A DNA stretch of 64,000 bases. Origin: Aphelenchoides besseyi. Taxonomy: Eukaryota; Nematoda; Chromadorea; Rhabditida; Aphelenchoididae. Every line of letters starts with the position of its first letter. The stretch's first letter is position 1. Shown here piece by piece: positions 37,289 through 47,349 of this stretch. Location: NCBI GenBank assembly GCA_024699855.1, contig JAMPIQ010000002.1:10788001-10852000 (forward strand), read 5' to 3'. The position numbers and the translations under genes were made by a program. Under the pieces are notes generated by a model. That model ran no database searches and was not told where the DNA came from. It saw nothing but the letters and a program-made list of their open reading frames with translations.

Positions 37289-40200
37289 CTCAATAGCTGG
37301 AATTCGATTTTTAAAAGAAGACAACGGAAAACAAATGGAAATGGAAACTAAACAGAAATGCGGTTGTTCGTGGATTTTCAGCGCTCTGAAGGTGAACAAA
37401 CGAAATGACACGTTTCGATTGAGTTTTCCAGAAACAAAGTTTACAAAAGAATTGAACTCATAAAGCTGTCAAAATGTCCGTAGAAGTAGGTTGAAGGAAC
37501 GTTTGAAATCTTCGGATTTACACATGAATCGTTTGCTGCGACAGGATTCAATTTGCGCTCCAGTTGTCAGCTGGGGTATTGAGTTCTCGGAAATCGCTCT
37601 CAAACCGACACAAAATTTATCTCTCTTGGATGACTCATTCAAATCAACTGTTGTACGGAAAAATGGTTCAAGGTCTAACCGAACGTAAACTCAAATGTTT
37701 TAAAGTTGTTGGCATTAAAAGAACTGCACTTAAAAAAACAACTGCGTAAATCGCTTAGACACACTGATCTGACTGATGATACACGCCGTTTGTCTTCTTT
37801 CGCGACAACTAATTGATGCACTTTCGAAGATCTGTTGTACGGAATTTAGCTTAATGTTTGTATTCACGTGTTGATCGAAGAGCACAATGTCCATAAGATT
37901 GGAAGCTTATCCATCGGCTAGCAATGAATCAGACATTAGATAAATGGGTGGTTGAATGCGCAACGACACTACAAGCCGACTACTTCGAGTCGTGATTCTT
38001 ATCTGATTCAAAGCAAATTGTCGTTGTCGATGAGTCTCCGAAATTGGTTGCCGTTTTAAAGCGGACAAACGACATGTCGAACTCAATTTGGTTTCCGTAT
38101 CAGAACGACCATTGTGATGAAATCACGAGACTCATATTGGGCATTTCGAAAGATCAGCGTGGCATTTTGAAGTCGTGATTATTATTTGTCTTTGTTTTAC
38201 GTTTGTTTGATTAACGTCGCGGTCCAACGTTGATCACAGAGGACGAATGGGCGAATAGATGGACCTAATTCGCGATCTCGCGCAGCTAATGCGAAACAAA
38301 AGCAATGTCGGTTACTACAGTAAATTGGCCGCACTTAAGCCAACTGCCGGTTCTTCGTTTTACGTGAGAGCAGCTCACCGTCATTTCGACTATTGTTTCC
38401 TGAGTCCAAAGTTGCGCGATTGTTTTTTGGTTGTTCATGAGTCGATGAATTTGGGGCAATTTGGAATGATCGTGTCACATCTCGGGCTTGGAGCGTCGAT
38501 GAATTTCCGCGCACGTTGTTGTAATGATGAGATTTGATCGCTCGACAGCAATTTGTTACGGACGAAGTGTGCGATGCATCCTGAGGAGACAGACGGGAAA
38601 CAAGACTCGATGTATATGCAAAGCATCGATCCAACTTGTCAGCCGCCTTCTCAAGCGCGACCGTCTTCGTCGCAGCTCAAAATTCAGTTGCCACTTCAGC
38701 GGGTTTTTTGGCACTCCTTCGTTTTATTGGATAATTCATTGGCAAATCAGAAACTCAAGCAGCCAACCTAATCGGCCATATGGCACCCGGAGCCCAACGG
38801 CTGCTCGCGCAACGGGAGTTGCACTTGATTCCCGAATAAACCCAATCGAAAGCTTTGTTATTGGACTTGAACTGCTTGCAACTTCGATTTGCAAGTGCGA
38901 TGAATTGGCGAACGTCCAAAAATTTCTTTTGTGCGACAGGTGCCAACAAACCGCGCAACTCGTTTCTCATGCAATTAAAGCAACGCAGCGGTCGACTTCG
39001 ACGGCGTCGTGCCGGAATCTCACCTGCAAGATTGCTCCCGTTTCATCGCTCACCTCCATTTTCTTCTCCTCTTTTGCCGCTTTTATTCGTTTTTCGAATT
39101 AACGCACAGGAGCGGCACGTTTCTCCGGGAATGCGATCGAAACGCATTTCAACAAAACAGCGACGTTCGCTCCATCGTCTTTTTTTCTGTAAATCCGCGC
39201 ATTTTTTCTGACTTTCGATCACTTGTTTTGGTGCAAGTTATTATCCACATTGGTGTCTCGGACAAACGAACTCAAGCGTCAAAACACTTGAATATCAGAC
39301 AGTGGCGAGAACGCAATGAATGGGGCGGTGTGATGGACGGCCAAAACATGAGCTCCGTTGACGTGTGTCCATTAGTCCAACGCGTAGAAATCGTTCCACA
39401 ATGGGCAGCTCGACGGCAAACATTTCGACGCGTCTTCAGCGCAAACAAAATTTTGCGCGGCATTTTCCGATCAACGGAAATCTGAGCGTCGCCTTTTTTG
39501 TGGTCACGTTTCCAAAAACCATTGGATTAAACGAGAAAACAAATTTGCGTGTAATCAACATCATACAATTAACGTTCGTGTCATTGTATTCAACTGGTTG
39601 GCGACGGGTGTTTTTAATCAAACAGCTGTCCGGCTAACGGTCACTAAACGCGTGCGTGCTGTTTATGAGTGCGAGAAGTTGGCGGTTTGGTCATGCGCCT
39701 CAACGTTTATGCGTGTAATCGAAATCCCAACTATTAATAAACGTCTAACAGCGCTCATTTGCTTGAAACTGCGATTTCCATTTGTCGACGGACGACGAGC
39801 AAACGCAAAAACCGTTCGTTCGGGGGCCTCTAACGGGTAAAAGGAATGGAAACAGCGAGAAATCTGAAGACGCGCGATCACATCGCTCGCCTTCCAAGGA
39901 CTTCGGTTGTCCGCAAAAGAGCGCTTACTGTCCACCAATTTTGGATTCCGCGCTTTTCGAAACAGACTTCTTTATAAACGACAATCGATTCGCTTTTCGA
40001 ATTAAAATTACGGTCAGTGTGTGGTTTTCAATTGACTCCGCCCACTTTTTTCGCACATTCTCGTTCATTGTCCTCGAGTTCCAAAGTGGTTGCCACGATC
40101 GATTGAGTCTCCGTCTAGTGGGTTATCTTTTTTATCGAATTTGCCATCGCGCGCACGTTTGTTTTGGACGCAACCATTGAGCAATTTGGCTTTCCACCTG

Positions 40201-40408
40201 TTCGCGCACTTGATGGAGAAGGTCGTCGAATGGACAGGCGGAATACGAGTTTATAATTTCGCGTGTTTATGTAATACACGAGTCTTTAACGAATTTGGCG
40301 CGTGTTTGAGCAACTTGATCGGGTACCCGTCTTACGTGAGAGCACATTTTAGAGCTCGTTCGAGTATTCCTCTTGTGTTCCTTCGTCACTCCATCGACCG
40401 CGGTCCGC
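37289..40408. other. Divergent intergenic region, about 3.1 kb
   Basis: Between the 5' ends of NUDT14 (-) and the Knickkopf-like gene (+). The part from about 38.5 to 40.4 kb is more GC-rich than its surroundings, with many overlapping ORFs in several frames (192 codons at 38524-39102, 158 at 39009-39485, 132 at 39782-40180). None shows a known domain. I interpret them as chance frames in GC-richer regulatory DNA, with low certainty. Confidence 0.4.
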
Positions 40409-43185
40409 ATGGCTGTGAATTTGGTGACATTGGTCGCGATTATCGCCGGCAAGTTCTTACTGTTCATTTCGATGGTTTTTGGCTTATTTCGTAGTTTTTG
40501 CTCGATAGCAAAATTTGAGCAAGAAATTCGCACGCTTTTAACTTCGCCTATGAAAACCGCGCAAATATCTTACCGTGCAAACAACCTCCTTTCCATTGTG
40601 TAGATATGAATTAGTGACCGGTAGAGTTTGTGCGCAAACAGTCGATCAAAACAAAAGTAACCGAACGAAAATAACATCAATCGATTCGACTTCACGCTTC
40701 TGATTTCAGGCTTCCTAAGCCGTGGAGACGCCGGTACAACTGAACAGAAATACACTCCTAATACATATGATGCCAAATATGGAGTCTTCTTGGGCAGATT
40801 CAACGATCTTGCTAACAGTGAACTGCGTGGCGATGTGTGGCTTGTCAATGAGACAGCAATACAAATCATTAATTTCAACTTCAACAGCAATCTACGTGGT
40901 TAGTTGACTTGTCTTTCAAACAAACGTTGCGTATTATTGTAAACGTTTGAACGGATAATTTGTGATTGCAAGCGCTTCAATGAGTCCAGCTGTTAGGTCG
41001 TGGATTAGTAAGATTTCGCTGAAATTTGTCCTTGAGATTTATCGTCAACTGTGTGGTTTAAATCACCTTAGCAGAATCCTCGCGCAGTCAATTGACATCA
41101 CGTTGGAAACAATAGTCAAAAACTGCTTTCTTTGCATGTGCTCTTTTTTACTCGTCGGCTTCTCAAGTAGTTCGATTCGTGTGTGCCGTACTTCTGCGCA
41201 CAAGGACTGACCGACCTCCCGATGGCCGAACAATCGCTTTTGTCTTTCAATCGTCATGAACAGATGCGCTCAACGCGCGTCGAAATATACGACCATTCGC
41301 TTGTCGAGGTCTCGGCTTTGCGAGAACTCCATGATAGCCGACTTTCATGTGTTCGGTCACTTCGTTCGACCTTCGACAAAACGCACCAGAGGGACCGCAA
41401 TTCACACTTCAAATCCGATAAACAAAGTCTTTGATTATGCCGAACGACATTCCTTCTGTCGTCCGATTGAACGCCTTTTGACCTTGTTACTTGACTTTGC
41501 TGAAAATAAGTGGGAGAACAATTAAACGAAAATCATTGTGATTCACAGCGAATTCAATGCACCATCAAATATTTGAAAGAATTTGGGATGCAAACTCAAA
41601 TTTCAGATGCATACTTTTGGTTGAGCCGAACAGAAACTCCATCGAAAGACGGCCTCAAAATACCGACATATGAAACCGGGTATTTTCATCAACAGCATCG
41701 TTTTCATTACTCGTCTTTTAGAATTACTCCACTACCAAGCTTTGAAAACGTTGAGCGTATTGTTCTGAATATTCCCGACCAGCATCGAATCGGCGAATTC
41801 AAGAACTTGGCCGTGTATTCTCCATCCACCAAGTTGGCTTATGGTTCGGTTGTCATTCCCGAGGACGTTATCGTGCCTAAATCCCATTTTCTATCCAAAG
41901 AATTAGCCGGTAATCGCTACAACATTGGTTCCGGACCGATTCTTATTCTCGATACACGAACCATCAAGATTTTCGCGTTCACTTTCGACGGCGACAAAGC
42001 TCCAGGTTTGATAACAAAAAGAAAATTAGAATGATTTGTTAAGTTTAGATGGATACTTTTTTGTCGGACGCGGTCTTAACTTGGATAGAGATGTGGGATC
42101 AAAGGTTCCGATTCGTGGACGTGATTCTCCAAACTCGTAAGTGCCATCTATAATTTCAATATCTACCTTTACTTAGTATCACACCACTGAACACTCGATA
42201 TCGTGGTGGTCAAGATATTATCATTGATCTTCCGGAGAACTTCGATGTCTATCACATCGACTTGCTGTCCGTTTATTGTTATAAATTTCGAATCGATTTC
42301 GGACACGTTCAAATTAGCAATTTGCCTGCTAATCTGCCGCCCTACATTCCACCACAAACGAAATTCTCGCAATCAACTGTCGAAGGAGCGTGGTCGCTAC
42401 AACCGCTTTTGGGCAATGCGGCCCGAAGCAACTTCACGTTGCATCTCGGACCACCTGGTGGAGCTCGAGGATATCAAGTTGGTGGCAAATTAGTTTGATC
42501 ATAGAGACATGGTTTTGTAGGCAATTACCGGACTACGACCCCCAGAAAACGTTTGGTATGTGAACGGCTTTTTGGCGGAAGTTTACTTGAAACGTGGAAT
42601 GAATTATCTTTTCGTGGTAGAAGGTGGAAAATCCAATCCGTTTTACATTTCCGATGACCCTTATGGCGGTTACTCAAAGTTGCTGGACGAGGAAAAAGAG
42701 GTACAACGAGTCCAGACAACATTGCTAACCGTCGCTCTTTAGAAAGTTCGAATTTTTGCACCGAAGACGCCCAGTGACGTGTTTTCTGATCGTCGTTGCA
42801 TTTGGGAAACTTACGAACAAAATCCATCGTCCAAATTCGAAACTTTCAACGATTTTCGTGAAACACTTCAACTCAACTGCGACGAAAACGGAACTGTACG
42901 ATCACTGAATTTCACGCCAACGAATTCAACTCCTTCGTTGATATACGGAAACGTGAGTCGCTTAAACCAACCATTGATTGTAGTCATTATGTTTAGAGCT
43001 ACGGTGATTACAACATGGGATTCAAAATGCGAGTCGTTGATGAGTTACCCCAAAATATTCCCGACATTCAAGAACCTTTGCAATTCGAAGTTCTGCACAA
43101 GACCAATCGTCTCACATCATTCGCCTTCGAGATTCAACTTTCATATTGGCTGCTTTTGTTGTGTTTTTTACTTTTGCTTAGATGA
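40409..43185 (+). CDS. knk: Knickkopf-like DM13-domain cuticle protein
   Basis: Insect Knickkopf protects and organises chitin in cuticle. Exon 1 (40409-40448) encodes a signal peptide, MAVNLVTLVAIIAG, and joins exon 2 (40710) in frame only through a GC donor (G|GCAAGT). The first DM13 domain spans YGVFLGRFNDLANSELRGDV, VWLVNETAIQIINFNFNSNL and DAYFWLSRTETPSKDG. The second includes ILILDTRTIKIFAFTFDG and DGYFFVGRGLN. IDLLSVYCYKFRIDFGHVQI follows. A plastocyanin-like part then reads HLGPPGGARGYQAITGL, WYVNGFLAEVYLKRGMNYLF and SNPFYISDDPYGGYSKL. A hydrophobic end (SYWLLLLCFLLLLR) fits a GPI-anchor signal. The DOMON domain expected between DM13-2 and the plastocyanin-like part is not seen. Exons 1-4 (40409-42005) were checked for phase; the last exon ends at 43185. 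Confidence 0.85.
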
Positions 43186-44018
43186 TCACTTACCTTCAGA
43201 TTACATTTATTTCTACTGCTGTAACGATTTGCGTTCTTTTTGTGCCATTTCTGAGATTTGATCGTGTTCTATTGCTTTCAGAGCGGTTCATTTAAACTTT
43301 TGTTCACACAATTTGGACGTTAACATTTGAATCGTGTTGTCAAGTACTGCGCTTTGTAAAGTTTGCTGCTTTATTGCGTCATTGACTATTTGAACTGTGT
43401 TATTTATTAGTTTACTCTTTTCATCTGAAAGAATTTACCGCCTTTTGTGTCGAATGACGTATTTCAAGATCTCCTGTTGGTTGTTTGCATTTTCTGTATG
43501 TTCGAATAACAAACTACTGGTTCGTTTGATTTCTGCTCATCTCAAATCGGAGAGGAATAAATTCGTGAACGTTTTAATTTTGAATTCGAACGTGTGAAGA
43601 AGTGTTTTCGTGGCGTGACAAAACCAAATCATGAGATTAACATGTTCGAACCGACGAAATGCAAAGTCATCGGTGGTTTGAATCGTAAATAGTTGAGGGT
43701 TGTAGCGCACTTCAAGACGAACCGAGTTATCAACCCGTCGTTGGAGACAATACCAACGGAATTTGCGGTTTTCATGTGAGAGAGTCTCTTATCAGACGGT
43801 CGGTACATGCGGGTTTCTAGAGCGGGTGTTCATGTAGGTGTGGTGTTAACAGAAGCTGGTGTCCTTTTTTGTGCTAAGGTGTTGGTCCTTGAAGCAGAAC
43901 AAAGCGAAATATTTTTATGGGTTGCTTGAAACCCACTTGATGTTTATCGTTATTTCAATTTGCACGTATAACATTCTTAAGGTTCGTTGATGAAACTCAT
44001 TGAGTAGTTTAGAATCGC
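43186..44018. other. Intergenic, about 0.8 kb
   Basis: 3' flank of the Knickkopf-like gene and 5' flank of the exchanger. AATAAA at 43556-43561 is a possible poly(A) signal, 371 bases after the stop. The 66-codon ORF at 43397-43597 has no domain. Confidence 0.5.
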
Positions 44019-46821
44019 ATGTTAGACAAATGGGACAACTTGACTGTTTTGGAAACACAGAAGCAAAGAAAATGTACACCCTTCTCAAACGGCACCATAG
44101 GTTCAATTTGTAAGTTTGACTGAAACCCGAGCATTCGTTCACTGTTTCAGGGTCCTGTGGGTTTGTTCGTGATTTCTCTGACGAATGTGAAGGTGGCGGT
44201 TATATTGCGTACTTGGACTCGATGCTTATAAAAGTAAATCGGTTAATTTAGTTGGACGGAGATGGTGATTTGCGAGAAGGACAGTACGTATCGTTGGCTG
44301 TTGATTGTTCTTGCCGTCCTGTTCCTCTTTTACTTGTTCATTATGATCTCAACGGCAGCAGACGACTTTTTTTCCCGAAACATTGCTACAATAATCGATG
44401 AGCATCAAATTTCTCAAAGTACAGCGGTAAGTAGACCAACTAACGTTGAATTCTAATTAGTAGGGTGTAACCTTTCTCGCGTTCGGCAACGGAGCTCCAG
44501 ACATTTTCAGTTCAATCGCTTCGGTTACAAGTGCTAAACGTCCAAAAGCAAATTTGGCCGTAGCCGAACTACTTGGTAAGTTGTTTAACTCAAAAGTATA
44601 AAATGGATTTCTACCGTAAACTTTTGCGTGTCATCGTTTTGATTTTATTTTAGGTGGTGGAATGTTTGTTACTTCGATTGTTGTTTCGTGCATAATATTC
44701 GTCAAACCGTTCGAGATCCCTAAAGTTCCTTTTTTGCGTGACACACTTTTCTTTGTCTTGGCTTTGTTGTGGTTGACTTTTGTGTTGTTGTTTAATAACA
44801 ATCTCTACACGTGGGAACCCGCCATATTCCTTGTCATCTACATTTTCTATGCTCTTATGGTGATCTTCAGTAAAATCAAAAAACGATCGTTACACAAGAT
44901 AAAACCCCTAACAACCAGTATCACCGGTTAATTGCAATCCTTTAATCTAATGCATTAATATGTTTTCAGAATTGAGAATTGAGAATCCAACACTTCAGGA
45001 AAACAAAAACGATTACTTGAAACCACCACCAACAGATGAATTACAACTTGAAATAGAAAGGGCACCCATTGGTAGAGTAGGCGCATCACTTGTGCAAAAT
45101 GGACCGAGTGCAAATTACAATAAGTTGATTAATTTTTTTTAAGAAATACAAATTGTCTTTCAGGTAGTATCGATACAATCTCGACCGAACATCAAAGCCG
45201 AAGAAGTACAATTTCTCAAGATAACATTCTCGAGCATGATCCTTGGACTTTGCCGACTACTCAGCGTGTTCGACATATGACTGTTGTGCAACCTCATCGT
45301 ATTTCACATGGAGTTCTGACACCAAAAGTGGTTATTGAATTGGCTGATGACATTCCTATACGCTTAACCGATGGGCACAATAAGATGTACATGGAACAAG
45401 GGAAATTTTTTAGTGAAGCCGAAACCGATGAAGAAGTTGAAGGTACGTACACAAGCAACAAATGAATTGAGCGAGTTGCATTGTAGAAGTCAACGCTCTT
45501 TCAATAGAAACTTTGCCGGGAATTGCCGATCCAGATATTCTTCCCACATCAAAAGACCACCGAGCGCTATCAATAGGAGGTAAATAAAAGTATGGCAGCA
45601 CTGTCTTAAAATCTGTGTTTAGAAGACAAAGGTGTTGATGGAGATATTTGGGCTCAACTCAAGCACACAGTTGTTTGTTTGATTCCAATTGATAAAGAAG
45701 AGTTTGTGGACAAAAGTTTTTTTCAACTTGTTTTGGCAATTTTACGTGTAAGTATTATAATTCATATTTGATGTCAAATGCAAATTTAGATTCCATGCAT
45801 TTTCTTTTTCAAATTAACCATACCACAAGTATCAGATCATTGGTGCAAAGGCACGGCCATTTTACACGTTGTAATTGCTCCACAGATCATTCTATTGGCC
45901 TTTCAAAGTCTGTTTGTTTACTTCCATTCGATTTGCATTCACACGTTTAGTTCACAATATTCAACTCATCAATGGGTTTTATTTGTGGATGTTGGGTATG
46001 AAAAGTGACCAGAAAGATTCTATTCCAAAGATTTAGTATTCGGAGTGTCTGTGATAGTTCAATTGCTAGTGATCATTTTCACAAGTGCTCAACATCCACC
46101 GTTGCATCATCGAGTTAGTAGTTGGCGTTTAAATTTTTGTTATTTTACTTTAGAAATTACTCTCTTACCTTGGTTTTCTTGCGTCATCTTCGTTGGTGTT
46201 CGCTATTGCTGCAGAAGTAGGTTTGTTGTTTTGTTCTACTTTCTTTTTCATATAATGTGTTTTTCGTTAACGTCGTTCTTATGATTGGAATAATCTCAAC
46301 CGTATCTTTTGACGTAAGAAGGATATCAACAAATAGCTTGCTTCTACTAACATCTTTCGTTTAAGATTCTCGGTTTGACTCTAATAGCGTGGAGTAATAG
46401 TTTGGGAGATTTGGTTGCCGATATTTCCGTTGCTCGTCGTGGATTCCCAAAAATGGCCATTTCGGCAGCTTTTGCAGGTCCACTTTTCAGTAAGTGAAAT
46501 ACGATGATCTCAACTTGAATGTTCACTTGTTTTCGATTTGCTCATTGGATTCGGACTATCATTCCTGATTGCGAAAGTACAACAGAAGAAAGTGACGGTA
46601 TAGCGATCGTTAAATTGAGATCTTAAAGCGAGTTATTTCAGATTGAAATGAACTCAATTTTGAGGAGTATGGTCATATTCTTGGCTATTGGTATTATTTC
46701 GTCGATTGTTATTCTCATCACCCAACGGTTTAATGCTCGTCGATTCCACAGCGTGTATTTGATGATCCTCTATGCAATATTCATTCTTATTGTCATTCTC
46801 AGCGAAATAAAAATCATCTAA
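44019..46821 (+). CDS. ncx: NCLX-type cation/Ca2+ exchanger (SLC8B1 family)
   Basis: Exchanges Na+ or Li+ for Ca2+; the mammalian form works in the mitochondrial inner membrane. Two small N-terminal exons (44019-44109, 44151-44208) and exon 3 (from 44252) splice in frame to give CTPFSNGTIGSIWSCGFVRD, then DECEGGGYIAWTEMVICEK, the Cys-bearing NCLX N-terminus. The alpha-1 repeat is GVTFLAFGNGAPDIFSSIA. The alpha-2 repeat is LIAWSNSLGDLVADISVARR, then GFPKMAISAAFAGPLFNLLI. About ten or more membrane helices flank a hydrophilic loop (residues roughly 240-420). The end, FILIVILSEIKII, is at 46821. C. elegans ncx-6 to ncx-10 are the comparable set; I cannot say which. No signal peptide is visible, so another 5' exon may be missing. 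Confidence 0.88.
44613..44631 (+). repeat. Dispersed 19-base repeat, copy in exchanger intron
   Basis: ACCGTAAACTTTTGCGTGT is identical to 52119-52137 and is preceded by AATGGAT in both places (5 bases further upstream here). It lies in a GT-AG intron of the exchanger gene. Confidence 0.6.
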
Positions 46822-47349
46822 AATTTAAAAAACTTACAAACCTTTGAATTCAAGTTGGGTGTTTGATACCATTTCGCCAAATAGTTATGTTCATTAAAAT
46901 GCAATTTCAATCGTTGGGCTAAAAACCATTCATCATTTTAGTGGATTAATAAAATCACTCTGTGCAAATAAACATTGTTTGGAAGACTTTGCGTTGAAAT
47001 ATGTACACACAGAGACCTCTTATTTTGTTTTGTTGTACGCACATCAAGACTTTTGGCGTTGGGATGACCATCGCGCGCTGTTTACCGAGTTCAGCGTTCT
47101 TTTAGTTCAACTAATTGTTTACTATTTGACTAGATATTGGGTTATATAACTCTGTTTGAAAGTTAGAATTTCTGATTGAATATCTACAATCACTGTCCAT
47201 TTACGAGCCGTGCTATATGTGATTATTAAAGTGACTTACACTGACAATACGTGGTTATGCGAACATTTACAAAAGTAAGTTGTTGTCTTCTTTTGCAGAG
47301 AAAATTGCGGTTTCAATAGGACGCTTTTGATTATTCGAAACTTCTTGAG
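46822..47349. other. Intergenic, about 0.5 kb
   Basis: Between the exchanger and ADA2, same strand. AATAAA at 46948-46953 is the likely poly(A) signal of the exchanger. The spacing is larger than in typical nematode operons, so separate promoters are likely. Confidence 0.5.
46948..46953 (+). terminator. Poly(A) signal AATAAA
   Basis: Canonical signal 127 bases after the exchanger stop codon, same strand. Confidence 0.5.

Noticed and set aside
38524..39485. Long overlapping ORFs (192 and 158 codons) in GC-richer DNA
   Set aside because: Several frames on both strands are open at once, as expected where local GC content lowers stop frequency. Arg/Ser/Cys-rich products without domains.
44233..44251. 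An 18-base intron in the exchanger gene
   Set aside because: A GTAAATC donor at 44234 would give an impossibly short intron and the wrong frame. The GTACTT donor at 44209 gives a 43-base intron in the right phase.
46045..46284. Separate small membrane-protein ORF (79 codons)
   Set aside because: It lies inside the exchanger gene and overlaps its membrane-helix exons and introns. It is not an independent gene.
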